Shown in pieces: positions 1-7,032 of a stretch of DNA of 9,730 bases; position 1 is the first letter of the stretch; each line of letters begins with the position of its first letter. The notes below the pieces were generated by a model. It saw only the letters and a program-made list of their open reading frames with translations. It did not search any database and had not been told where the DNA came from. This stretch comes from Rhodospirillaceae bacterium (lineage in GTDB: Bacteria; Pseudomonadota; Alphaproteobacteria; UBA828), in the NCBI GenBank assembly GCA_028819955.1, contig JAPPKP010000012.1:1-9730 (forward strand), given 5' to 3'. The position numbers were made by a program, and so were the translations under genes.

Positions 1-426
1 GGCTTCGAGCGCGCGTACTTCGTGGACTTCGCGCCCCAGACCGGCGTGCGCCAGACCCGCCTGCTCGAAGGCGAGTACGTGGTCACCAAGCGGGACGTGA
101 AGGAGCGCGTGCACTTCCACGACAGCGTCTGCCGGGGCCGGGACTACTACACCCCCTACCGGGCACTGCTGCCCCGGGGCGTGGAGCAGCTGCTCGTTGC
201 CGGCCGCCATTATTCGGCGACGTCGCAGGCCCAGAAGATCAGCCGCGAGATTCCACCTTGCATGGCCATGGGCGAGGCCGCCGGTATCGCCGCCGCCCAG
301 GCGCTCGATGCCGGCATCCTGGTGCGCGATGCCGATGTGCGCGGCATCCAGAGGCAGATGCGGGCCCAGGGCGCCGACCCCGGCGACCGGCCGGCCGCGA
401 ACGCGCTCGTGACGGAGGCCGCCTGA
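1..426 (+). CDS. FAD-dependent oxidoreductase, C-terminal part (5' end outside window)
   Basis: Only the last 141 residues are visible; the reading frame is open from base 1, so the start lies upstream. The fragment carries the C-terminal FAD-binding signature of FAD-dependent oxidoreductases of the FAD_oxidored (PF12831-like) type: LLVAGRHYSATSQAQ around visible residues 64-78, followed by PCMAMGEAAGIAAAQAL around 86-102. In this family that segment closes the Rossmann FAD domain. The substrate cannot be told from this piece. The stop codon overlaps the next start by one base (TGATG), so it is translationally coupled to a family III CoA-transferase and an enoyl-CoA hydratase. This suggests oxidation of an organic acid or its derivative in the same pathway. 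The family assignment is fairly secure; the function is open. There is no signal peptide evidence because the N-terminus is missing. Confidence 0.85.
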   Translation, partial: GFERAYFVDFAPQTGVRQTRLLEGEYVVTKRDVKERVHFHDSVCRGRDYYTPYRALLPRGVEQLLVAGRHYSATSQAQKISREIPPCMAMGEAAGIAAAQALDAGILVRDADVRGIQRQMRAQGADPGDRPAANALVTEAA

Positions 427-1607
427 TGTCGCACGAGGCAGGCGCTACCGGCGACCGTCCCCTCCCTCTCGACGGTGTGCGGGTGCTCGATTTCACCCAG
501 GTGATGATGGGGCCGTGCTGTACCCAGATGCTGGGCGACTACGGCGCCGACGTGATCAAGATCGAGCGCATCGGCATCGGCGATATTTCGCGCTGGAGCG
601 TGGGCGAGGACCCGGACGGGGGCAACAACCCGGTCTTCGCCAGCCTGAACCGCAACAAGCGGAGCGTCGCGCTCGACCTGAAGTCGGAGGCGGACCGTCA
701 GGCCGCGTTGCGGCTCGTCGAGAGCGCCGACGTGGTCGTGAGCAACTTCCGCTCCGGCGTGATGGAGCGCATGGGCTTCGGCTACGACGACCTGCGCCGA
801 CTCAACCCGCGCATCATCTGCGCCGTCGGCACCGGCTTCGGCTCGGAAGGCCCTTACGTGCACAAGGGCGGCCAGGATGTGCTGGCCCAGGCCATGAGCG
901 GCGCGATGCACCGCCGCGCCGACCCGGGCCTGCCGCTCTCTATCTACCCCACCGCCCTCGCGGACTACAGCGCCGGCATGCACATGGTGCAGGGTATCCT
1001 GCTCGCGCTGCTGCAGCGGGAGAAGACCGGGGAAGGCCAGCAGGTTGCGGTCTCGCTCTACAACTCCATGCTGGCGATGCAGATGCAGGAAGCGGCGATG
1101 TGGATGATGCGCGGCCGTGAGCTGAACTGGGCCGCCATGCCGCTCTCCGGCGTGTTCGAGACCACGGACGGCGCCGTCGTCATGGTGGGGGCGTTCAAGG
1201 AGAACCCCCTGCGCGACATCTGCCAGGCGCTGGGGATCGACGATCTCTCCTCCGATCCCTGCTACGCCACCCTGGAGCAGCAGACGCTTTACCGGGCCGA
1301 GCTGCAGGCGATTTTCCGGGAGGGCTTCGCCGGCAACACTACCGCACACTGGCTGGCGCGGCTCGAGGAAGTGGACATCCTGTGTGCCCCGGTGGTGACG
1401 TTGGAGGACGCCCTGGCGAACCCGCAGACCGCCTGCAACCGCATGATCGTGGAACTCGATCCGACAGCGGGCGGGCCGGTGCGTCTCGTGGCCTCCCCCA
1501 TCGAGATGTCGGCGGCGCCGTTCGCCGTTCGCCGTGCGCCGCCGAAGTTGGGTGAGCACAATGACGAGGTGCTGCCCCCTGCACGCGCCAGCGAGCACGC
1601 GGCGTGA
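426..1607 (+). CDS. Family III CoA-transferase (CaiB/BaiF type)
   Basis: This 393-residue protein matches the usual family III length (about 380-430). Such enzymes move CoA from an acyl-CoA donor to a carboxylic acid through an aspartyl-CoA thioester in the cytoplasm. Visible hallmarks are the N-terminal LDGVRVLDFTQVMMGP...LGDYGADVIKIER (residues 15-48), NRNKRSVALDLK (75-86) and the ALADYSAGMHMVQGILLALLQREKTGEGQQV block. In that block Asp170 falls where formyl-CoA transferase has its catalytic Asp169. I chose ATG 426 because GGAGG (414-418) lies 7 nt upstream and the LDGVRVLDFTQ motif then sits at the normal distance from the N-terminus. Longer in-frame starts would run into the upstream gene. 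The stop overlaps the next GTG start by 4 nt. It probably activates the substrate acid to its CoA ester for the neighbouring hydratase. The exact acid is unknown; carnitine-, succinate- or formate-type specificity cannot be assigned. Confidence 0.93.
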   Translation: MSHEAGATGDRPLPLDGVRVLDFTQVMMGPCCTQMLGDYGADVIKIERIGIGDISRWSVGEDPDGGNNPVFASLNRNKRSVALDLKSEADRQAALRLVESADVVVSNFRSGVMERMGFGYDDLRRLNPRIICAVGTGFGSEGPYVHKGGQDVLAQAMSGAMHRRADPGLPLSIYPTALADYSAGMHMVQGILLALLQREKTGEGQQVAVSLYNSMLAMQMQEAAMWMMRGRELNWAAMPLSGVFETTDGAVVMVGAFKENPLRDICQALGIDDLSSDPCYATLEQQTLYRAELQAIFREGFAGNTTAHWLARLEEVDILCAPVVTLEDALANPQTACNRMIVELDPTAGGPVRLVASPIEMSAAPFAVRRAPPKLGEHNDEVLPPARASEHAA

Positions 1608-2371
1608 GCATCGATTTCGAAGTCTCCGACGGCGTCGCCAGGGTCACGCTGAACCGCCCGGAGCGCCTGAACGCCATCGACTCCGCCGCCGACGCCGCGC
1701 TCCACGGCATCTGGAACGCGATCGACGAGGACCCGGCGATCCGCTGTGTCGTGCTCACCGGCGCGGGAGGCGCCTTCTGCGCGGGTGCGGACATGAAGGA
1801 GGACGGCCCCGGCGGCCTCGCCTACTGGGCCGGCACCGGGGACCACGGCTTCGGCGGCATCGCGCTCGGCGGCCGCTTGTCCGTCCCCGTCATCGCCAGG
1901 GTGAGCGGCGTCGCGCTCGGCGGCGGCTTCGAGATGGTGCTGGGCTGCGACCTCATCGTCGCCGCCGAGGGCGCATCCTTCGGCCTGCCCGAACCGCGGG
2001 TCGGCCGCCTGCCGCTCGACGGCATGATCCTCTTGCCTCGCCTGATCCCGCGGGCGCAGGCCATGGGCATGCTGATGACCGGCCGGCGTATCAGCGCAGT
2101 GGAGGCGCTCGAATGCGGCCTCATCAATCAGGTGGTGCCGGATGACCAGCTCGACGGCGCCGTCCAGTCATGGATCGACGACATCGTGGCGTGTGCGCCA
2201 CTCAGCCTGAAGGCCATCAAGCGCTCCGCGAACGACACGGCGCACCTGACGATCCGGGAAGCCCGCAACGCCCGTCTGCCGAGCCTCGTCGAGGCGCTGC
2301 AGAGCCGGGATGCGGAGGAAGGCGTCGCAGCCTTCCGGGAGAAGCGCGCGCCCGTGTGGAGCGGAGACTGA
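1604..2371 (+). CDS. Enoyl-CoA hydratase/isomerase (crotonase) family protein
   Basis: A 255-residue crotonase-fold protein, full length for the family and probably cytoplasmic. The two oxyanion-hole segments are visible: AFCAGADMKEDG (about 57-68) and VALGGGFEMVLGCDLIVAAE (about 103-122), then SFGLPEPRVGRLP (125-137). Glu110 (in GGGFE) and Glu130 (in GLPEP) occupy the positions of the two catalytic glutamates of rat mitochondrial enoyl-CoA hydratase (E144 and E164). A true hydratase/dehydratase is therefore plausible rather than only an isomerase. The start is GTG 1604, overlapping the previous stop as GTGA. There is no strong Shine-Dalgarno, so initiation probably depends on coupling. Together with the preceding CoA-transferase it resembles the CaiB-CaiD pairing of carnitine metabolism, but this analogy does not fix the substrate. 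Confidence 0.93.
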   Translation: MSIDFEVSDGVARVTLNRPERLNAIDSAADAALHGIWNAIDEDPAIRCVVLTGAGGAFCAGADMKEDGPGGLAYWAGTGDHGFGGIALGGRLSVPVIARVSGVALGGGFEMVLGCDLIVAAEGASFGLPEPRVGRLPLDGMILLPRLIPRAQAMGMLMTGRRISAVEALECGLINQVVPDDQLDGAVQSWIDDIVACAPLSLKAIKRSANDTAHLTIREARNARLPSLVEALQSRDAEEGVAAFREKRAPVWSGD

Positions 2372-2383
2372 GGCCCGGCGCCG

Positions 2384-3292
2384 ATGCACGCGGCGGTGCT
2401 GCGCTACTTCGAAGCGGTGGCCGAGGACGGGTCGATCCGCCGCGCGTCGGAACGCCTTCACATCTCGCCGTCCGCCGTCAACCGACAGATTCTAAAGATC
2501 GAGGGCTACTTCGGCACTCCGCTGTTCGAACGGCGGCCCGACGGAATGCGGCTGACCGACGCCGGACGGCTCGTGCTACACCACGCCCGGACGACACTGC
2601 ACGACTTTACCCGGCTGCGTGGCGAGATCGACCAACTGCGCGGTATCGTCAGCGGCGACGTGACCGTCACCACCTTGGACAGCCTGAACGTGCAATTCCT
2701 GCCGGAGGCGCTGGCCGAGTTCATCGCCGCGCACCCGGCGGTGCAGATCCGGGTCACGGCGTGCGATCCCGTCGCGACCATGCAGGCGGTTGCCCAGGGG
2801 AACGCGGATCTCGGCCTGACGTTCTCGCCGGCCCTGCGTCGCGGGATCGCGGTGCTCAAGGACGTTTCCTGCCCCATGTGCGCCATCATGGCTCCGGATC
2901 ATGCGCTGGCGGCCCGCAAGAGCGTTTCGCTGGACGAGTGCGGCGCCTACCCGCTGATGTACCAGGATCATTCCGGCTCCATGCAGCTCTTCTTCGGAGA
3001 AGGGATGGAGGCGTTCAAGAACGCGCACAAGCCCGTGGCGATCTCCAACACCCTGGCCGTTCTGAAGCGGCTCTTGTTGCGCGGAGTCGGGATCGCGTTC
3101 TATACGCGCCTGGGGTTCACGGAAGAGCTGGCCAGCGGCCGACTGGTCGCGGTTCCGCTTAAGGACGACCGGTTGTCACGTCTGCGGCTTTGCCTGATTG
3201 CGCCGTCCGAGCGCTTGCCGACGCTGGCTGCTCAGGCCATGGCGGAGCACCTGCAGGAAGCTCTGGTTCGCTTCGCCGCTGCGCGGGAGTGA
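2384..3292 (+). CDS. LysR-type transcriptional regulator
   Basis: A 302-residue protein with LysR-family architecture. The N-terminal winged helix-turn-helix is at about residues 3-62 (LRYFEAVAEDGSIRRASERL...SAVNRQILKIE, then GTPLFERRPDGMRLTDAGR). A linker helix runs to about 88 and a periplasmic-binding-protein-like effector domain runs from about 90 (SGDVTVTTLDSLNVQFLPEAL) to the end. Such proteins bind promoter DNA as tetramers and respond to a small-molecule inducer. ATG 2384 is preceded by GAGG (2370-2373) at 10 nt. An in-frame stop at 2369-2371 excludes any longer form. It lies 12 nt after the hydratase gene on the same strand, so it is probably cotranscribed and may control that operon. 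This differs from the commoner divergent LysR arrangement. The inducer and target are not visible. Confidence 0.93.
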   Translation: MHAAVLRYFEAVAEDGSIRRASERLHISPSAVNRQILKIEGYFGTPLFERRPDGMRLTDAGRLVLHHARTTLHDFTRLRGEIDQLRGIVSGDVTVTTLDSLNVQFLPEALAEFIAAHPAVQIRVTACDPVATMQAVAQGNADLGLTFSPALRRGIAVLKDVSCPMCAIMAPDHALAARKSVSLDECGAYPLMYQDHSGSMQLFFGEGMEAFKNAHKPVAISNTLAVLKRLLLRGVGIAFYTRLGFTEELASGRLVAVPLKDDRLSRLRLCLIAPSERLPTLAAQAMAEHLQEALVRFAAARE

Positions 3293-3303
3293 TTCGTTTT
3301 TTT
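3271..3303 (+). terminator. Weak candidate terminator after the LysR gene
   Basis: The end of the LysR gene can form a short stem: 3272-3274 plus CCGC (3276-3279), pairing through a TGC loop with GCGG (3283-3286) plus 3287-3289, with one bulged G. A run of seven T follows at 3297-3303. The T-run starts seven bases after the stem, which is farther than in a typical intrinsic terminator. I therefore rate it weak. Its position between convergent genes fits a terminator role. Confidence 0.3.
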
Positions 3304-3315
3304 CTCCAAGCTCGC

Positions 3316-3335
3316 AGCGCTATGCGCTTAGCGCT
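3316..3335 (-). other. Perfect 7-bp hairpin at the 3' end of the SDR gene
   Basis: AGCGCTA (3316-3322) and TAGCGCT (3329-3335) are perfect inverted repeats with a 6-base loop. They span the TAG stop of the short-chain dehydrogenase gene, in the convergent gap with the LysR gene. On the minus strand the hairpin is followed by an A-tract, not a T-tract, so it is not a classical intrinsic terminator. It could mark or protect the 3' end of the iol transcript. Confidence 0.4.
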
Positions 3336-4135
3336 TCCGCCGGTGTCGGTGCCTGGCCGTCGTATGCACCCCAGACGGACTGGTCGAACTGGACGACCGA
3401 GCCGGTCATCATGCCGCTGTCGTCGGAAACGACCCAGAGCACGGCGCGCGCGATCTCGGCGGGATCGAGCAGCCGGCCGAAGGGCAGCGTGGCCGCGGCT
3501 TTGTCGATGAAGTCGGGATCGCCCGATTCCTCGGCCTGGAGCCTGCGTTCGTTGTCCGAGTTGGTCCAGCCGATGTTGAGCTGGTTCACGCGGATGCGGT
3601 TGCGCATGAGCGCGAAGCCCGCGTTCCGCGTGAGCGTGGCAAGCGCACCCTTGGAGGCGGAGTAGGGTGCGAGGAAGGGTTGCCCGGCGTGCGCCGAGGT
3701 CGAGCCGATATTGACGATCACACCGGGGATGCCCTCGCGGATCATGATCTTCGCCGCGTCCTGCATCAGGAAGAAGGGGGCGCGAACGTTCACGGCGAAC
3801 ATCGTGTCGAAGAGCTCGGGCGACGTGTTCAGAAGGTTGCCCCGTGTGGACATGCCCGCCGCATTGACCAGGATGTCGACCCGGCCGAAGCGCGCGTCCG
3901 CCTCGGCCATGATCCGGCGAACATCCTCCATGACGGCGAGCTCGGCGCCGACCACCTCGACCGGCACGCTGCTCTCGGCCGTGATCTCGTCGGCCACCTT
4001 GCGTCCCTTCGGCGCATCGCGGCCGACGGTGACGATCCCCGCTGCCCCGGCTTTCGCGAAGAGGCGGGCGATGGCTGCTCCGATTCCCTGCGTGCCGCCG
4101 GTGACGACGGCGACTTTTCCGTCGATGCGGTTCAT
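3320..4135 (-). CDS. Short-chain dehydrogenase/reductase (SDR), inositol-cluster associated
   Basis: A 271-residue classical SDR, probably a cytoplasmic NAD(P)-dependent oxidoreductase of a polyol or sugar. It has the cofactor motif TGGTQGIG (residues 12-19), the NAAG motif (91-94), Asn116, and the catalytic triad Ser145, Tyr158 and Lys162 in YSASK. The start ATG at 4135 is preceded on the minus strand by GAGG (4143-4146), 7 nt away. It also places the Gly-rich motif at the usual N-terminal position; the longer open frame upstream is a shadow of iolE. The start overlaps the iolE stop by 4 nt (ATGA), so translation is coupled to IolE. Cotranscription with iolD and iolE suggests it oxidises an inositol isomer or related cyclitol, or reduces an intermediate. 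The substrate is inferred only. The ending QFDQSVWGAYDG is distinctive and could help find its orthologues. Confidence 0.93.
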   Translation of the reverse strand: MNRIDGKVAVVTGGTQGIGAAIARLFAKAGAAGIVTVGRDAPKGRKVADEITAESSVPVEVVGAELAVMEDVRRIMAEADARFGRVDILVNAAGMSTRGNLLNTSPELFDTMFAVNVRAPFFLMQDAAKIMIREGIPGVIVNIGSTSAHAGQPFLAPYSASKGALATLTRNAGFALMRNRIRVNQLNIGWTNSDNERRLQAEESGDPDFIDKAAATLPFGRLLDPAEIARAVLWVVSDDSGMMTGSVVQFDQSVWGAYDGQAPTPAEALSA

Positions 4136-5034
4136 TGCACCACCTCGTAGCCGGCCGCGGCCATGACGCGGAGAAGCTCGGCGTGGCCTTTCTTCGCCAT
4201 CTCCAGCGGCGGGTTCGGCACGGGGTCCTGCTCCGCCTCGACGACGAACCAGCCCTCGTAGCCATATGACGCCAGCCGGCTGACGATCGTACCGAAGTCG
4301 AGGCTTCCGTCGCCCGGCACGGTGAAGGCGCCCTTGATGACAGCATCGAGGAAGCTCTCCCGGCTGCGGTCGAGGCCGTCGACCACGCCCTGGCGCACGT
4401 CCTTCGTATGGACGTGACCCATCCGCCGATGGTGGCGGTCGATGACGCGCAGGCCGTCGCCCCCTGCGAAGGCGAGGTGGCCGGTGTCGTAAGCCAACCG
4501 CAGCGCCTCGCCGGTGTGGTTCATGAGACTGTCGAGCTCCGCCTCGGTCTCGATCACAGCCCCCATGTGGTGGTGATAGGCAATGGGCATGCCCTCCTCG
4601 GCACACCACTCGGCGAACGCGGTCACCGTGCGGCCGTAGGTTTTCATATCGTCGTCGGCGATCTTCGGCCTAGTCGTGAGCGGCGCGCCGCGTTCTCCCT
4701 GGATGGCGCCGGTGATCTCTCCGTAGACGATGCAGGGCGCTCCGGCCGCAACGAAGAAGTCCATCATTGGGCGGATGCTCTCCTTCTCCGCCTCGATGTC
4801 GTTCTCGAGGAGATGGCCCGAGTACCAGCCACCGCAGACCGATATCCCGTGGCGATCGAGAATCGGCCCGAGCTCCTCCATGTTCATCGGGAAGCGCCGG
4901 CCGGTCTCCATGCCCGAATAACCAGCGACCGAGGCCTGGCGCAGGCACTCGTCCAGGCTCACGTCGTCGGAAAGCTCAACCAGATCGTCGTTCCACCAGG
5001 CGATGGGCGCGATGCCCAATCTTGCTTGCGGCAT
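4132..5034 (-). CDS. iolE: Myo-inosose-2 dehydratase IolE (sugar isomerase-like TIM barrel)
   Basis: A 300-residue protein of the xylose-isomerase-like TIM-barrel superfamily, close to the usual IolE length. IolE removes water from 2-keto-myo-inositol (scyllo-inosose) to give 3D-(3,5/4)-trihydroxycyclohexane-1,2-dione, the second step of inositol catabolism. The N-terminal GIAPIAWWNDDL (7-18) and SVAGYSGMETGRRFPM (35-50) are strongly IolE-like. Candidate metal or active-site residues are HHH 154-156, Glu162, Asp183 and His186 (YDTGH), His207/His209/Asp212 (HVHTKD) and Glu266/Glu268 near the C-terminus. The start ATG 5034 has GGAG (minus strand, 5043-5046) 8 nt upstream, inside the end of iolD, and only 3 nt separate it from the iolD stop. 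It is the middle gene of the iolD-iolE-SDR operon. Assignment is confident from motifs plus the IolD neighbour. Confidence 0.92.
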   Translation of the reverse strand: MPQARLGIAPIAWWNDDLVELSDDVSLDECLRQASVAGYSGMETGRRFPMNMEELGPILDRHGISVCGGWYSGHLLENDIEAEKESIRPMMDFFVAAGAPCIVYGEITGAIQGERGAPLTTRPKIADDDMKTYGRTVTAFAEWCAEEGMPIAYHHHMGAVIETEAELDSLMNHTGEALRLAYDTGHLAFAGGDGLRVIDRHHRRMGHVHTKDVRQGVVDGLDRSRESFLDAVIKGAFTVPGDGSLDFGTIVSRLASYGYEGWFVVEAEQDPVPNPPLEMAKKGHAELLRVMAAAGYEVVQ

Positions 5035-5037
5035 CCC

Positions 5038-6897
5038 TTACACTCCAACCCGCTGCTTTGCGCGAATGTCCTCTTGCTGGGCGCGGGCGGCCCTGACCGT
5101 CTCGCGCTCCGAGACCTCGGGCACGCCGACATCCCATGGGGCGTCGCCCGGCGTCCAGGTGTAGAACTCGGTGGTCATCGAGAGGACGGTGGTCTTGTCG
5201 GTGCCCTTGGCCCACTCCAACGCGGCCTCGAGGTCGGCAAGGCTTTCGCAGTGGCGCGCATGGGCCTGCATGGATTCGGCGTGCTTCGCGAAATCCACGA
5301 GAGGTGGATCGCCGGTCGAAGCCCGGCGGCAATCCTTGAACAGGTTGTTGAAGCCGGGCGTTCCCTTGAACTCCTGCAGCCGGTTGATCACCGCGTAGCC
5401 GCCATTGTCGCAGATCACGACGATCATCTTGTGGCCCGTGAGCACCGAGGAATAGAGCTCGGCGTTCAGCATCAGGTAGCTGCCGTCGCCCACCATGACG
5501 ATGGGCGTCGATGTGCCCTGGGTCGCCATGGCGTTGCCCCAGCCGCCGGCGACCTCGTAGCCCATGCAGGAGAAGCCGAACTCGAGGTCGAAGGTGTTGC
5601 GCTGCTTGACCCGCCAGCCCTTGGCGACCTCGCCCGGAATCCCGCCGGCGGCGGTGACGAGATGATCGCCTTCGCCTGCCGCCTTGTTCACGACACCCAC
5701 CACTTGCGCGTAGGAGGGGACCGGCGCGTTGGTCTGCGCCTGGTGCTCGTCCAGGAGCGCGTCCCACTCCTTGAAGAGCGCCTGCGCACTCTTGAGGAGG
5801 GACGCGTCGGCCTTCCAGGCGCCGAGGGCCGCGTCCAGCTCCCGCACCGTCTCCAATGCATCGCCGACCACCGCGAGCGCGCGATGCTTGGTCGCGTCCC
5901 AGCGCGCCGCGTTGATCGTGATGAAAGACGCGTCGCGCGCGAACGCGGTCCACGACCCGGTGGTGAAGTCCTGCAGCCGGGTCCCGATGGCGAGAATCAC
6001 GTCGGCATTTTCCGCGAGCGCGTTGGCCGAGGTCGAGCCGACAACCCCAATCGGGCCGCAGTGGACAGGATCGTCGTGGGTGAACGCGCCCTTGCCGGCG
6101 ATTGTCTCCACCACCGGAATCCCCCGCTCGGCGGCAAAGGCCGCGACGGCTTCCTCGGCGCCGGAGTAGCGAACGCCGCCGCCCGAGATGATGAGCGGCT
6201 TCTTCGCCGTCCTGAGCAGCGCCGCAGCTTTCGCTACGCGGTCGCGGTCCGGGCGCGGGCGCGGGATCGTCCAGAGCCTCTCCTCGAAGAACTCCTCCGG
6301 GTAGTCGAAGGCCATCTCCTGCGTGTCCTGGGGCAGCGCGATGAAGGCAGGGCCGCAATCGCCCGGGTCGAGCATGGTGGCGATGGCCTGGGGCAGCGAC
6401 GCCATGAGCTGCGCCGGGTGCGTGATCCGGTCCCAGTAGCGCGAGACCGCCTTGAAGGCGTCGTTCACGGTGACCGTGGGGTCGCCGAAGTGCTCCACCT
6501 GCTGCAGCACCGGATCGGGCAGCCGGTTGGTGAAGGTATCGCCCGCGAGGATCAGGATCGGCAGCCGGTTGGAATGGGCCGCGCCCGCCGCCGTCACCAT
6601 GTTGAGCGCGCCGGGGCCGATCGAGGACGTGGCAATCATGATCTGGCGCCGGCGCTTGGCCTTGGCGTAGCCCATGGCGGCGAGCGCCATGGATTGCTCG
6701 TTCTGGCCGCGCCAGGTGGGCAACCGGTCCTGAACCGGTTCCAGAGCCTCCGAGAGGCAAGTGACGTTGCCGTGGCCGAAGACCGCGAAGACGCCGGCGA
6801 AGAGCGGAACCCGCTCGCCGTCGATAATGGTGTTCTGACTGCAAAGATAGCGGACCAGGGCCTGCGCCATCGTCAGGCGTACCGTGTTTCGCTGCAT
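5038..6897 (-). CDS. iolD: 3D-(3,5/4)-trihydroxycyclohexane-1,2-dione hydrolase IolD (ThDP-dependent)
   Basis: A 619-residue thiamin-diphosphate enzyme of the acetolactate synthase superfamily, at the normal IolD length. It hydrolyses the cyclic dione made by IolE to 5-deoxy-D-glucuronate. The N-terminal Pyr domain (about 5-190) begins with MAQALVRYL and contains GQNEQSMALAAMGYAKA, where Glu67 is the expected ThDP-activating glutamate. A middle Rossmann-like domain spans about 215-360. The C-terminal PP domain (about 395-570) has GDGSYLMLNAELYS (470-483) and CDNGGYAVI (496-504), the ThDP/Mg binding GDG...N motif with Asp471 and Asn498. The start ATG 6897 has a good minus-strand Shine-Dalgarno, GGAGAGGA (6901-6908). 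It is the first gene of the minus-strand iol operon and has a plausible promoter upstream. The assignment is confident. Confidence 0.95.
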   Translation of the reverse strand: MQRNTVRLTMAQALVRYLCSQNTIIDGERVPLFAGVFAVFGHGNVTCLSEALEPVQDRLPTWRGQNEQSMALAAMGYAKAKRRRQIMIATSSIGPGALNMVTAAGAAHSNRLPILILAGDTFTNRLPDPVLQQVEHFGDPTVTVNDAFKAVSRYWDRITHPAQLMASLPQAIATMLDPGDCGPAFIALPQDTQEMAFDYPEEFFEERLWTIPRPRPDRDRVAKAAALLRTAKKPLIISGGGVRYSGAEEAVAAFAAERGIPVVETIAGKGAFTHDDPVHCGPIGVVGSTSANALAENADVILAIGTRLQDFTTGSWTAFARDASFITINAARWDATKHRALAVVGDALETVRELDAALGAWKADASLLKSAQALFKEWDALLDEHQAQTNAPVPSYAQVVGVVNKAAGEGDHLVTAAGGIPGEVAKGWRVKQRNTFDLEFGFSCMGYEVAGGWGNAMATQGTSTPIVMVGDGSYLMLNAELYSSVLTGHKMIVVICDNGGYAVINRLQEFKGTPGFNNLFKDCRRASTGDPPLVDFAKHAESMQAHARHCESLADLEAALEWAKGTDKTTVLSMTTEFYTWTPGDAPWDVGVPEVSERETVRAARAQQEDIRAKQRVGV

Positions 6898-6941
6898 TGC
6901 TCCTCTCCCCGCGCAAGCGCGATCCCTCGATGACAGACGAT

Positions 6942-6970
6942 CTCATATTGACACAGGGCGCGCGTTGCAA
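6942..6970 (-). promoter_or_regulatory. Candidate sigma-70 promoter for iolD-iolE-SDR
   Basis: On the minus strand, TTGCAA (6965-6970) is followed after exactly 17 bases by TATGAG (6942-6947). The -35 matches TTGACA at 4 of 6 positions and the -10 matches TATAAT at 4 of 6. Transcription would begin near 6935, about 38 bases before the iolD ATG. This is inferred from sequence alone. Confidence 0.45.
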
Positions 6971-6972
6971 CG
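6963..6972. promoter_or_regulatory. Palindrome CGTTGCAACG, possible operator
   Basis: A perfect 10-bp palindrome overlaps the -35 box of the candidate iolD promoter. Flanking GC (6958-6959) and GC (6976-6977) extend the symmetry after three-base gaps. Its location between the divergent operons would let one repressor dimer control both. The cognate regulator is not in the window, and the LysR protein is an unlikely partner because LysR sites usually have a T-N11-A core. Confidence 0.35.
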
Positions 6973-7032
6973 AATGCAGCCGGCAAGGCCGCGGGCCAAT
7001 CGCCTTTCATCGCGCACAATGATAGGAAAGCG

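Noticed and set aside
258..425. N-terminal extension of the CoA-transferase frame from ATG 258
   Set aside because: The extra 56 residues are Arg/Pro/Gly-rich and lie inside the FAD oxidoreductase gene. ATG 426 has a good Shine-Dalgarno and coupling overlap.
210..1598. 462-residue minus-strand frame opposite the CoA-transferase gene
   Set aside because: It is His/Arg/Val-rich and has no motif; the plus-strand frame has clear family III CoA-transferase signatures.
4136..4609. N-terminal extension of the SDR frame
   Set aside because: The extension is an out-of-frame shadow of iolE. The cofactor motif begins 11 residues after ATG 4135, as normal for SDRs.
4408..6933. 841-residue plus-strand open frame opposite iolD and iolE
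   Set aside because: It is rich in Arg, His, Val and Gly with no recognisable domain and runs antisense to two clear enzymes. Long antisense frames are expected at this G+C content.
4976..6970. 664-residue minus-strand frame overlapping iolD
   Set aside because: It is a shifted-frame shadow of iolD with low-complexity Arg/Gly/Ala composition; the iolD frame carries all the ThDP motifs.
7004..7030. Imperfect dyad CTTTCATC ... GAT-AG-GAAAG as a plus-strand operator
   Set aside because: The symmetry needs a two-base offset and a nine-base centre and is not repeated elsewhere in the window, so chance is likely.
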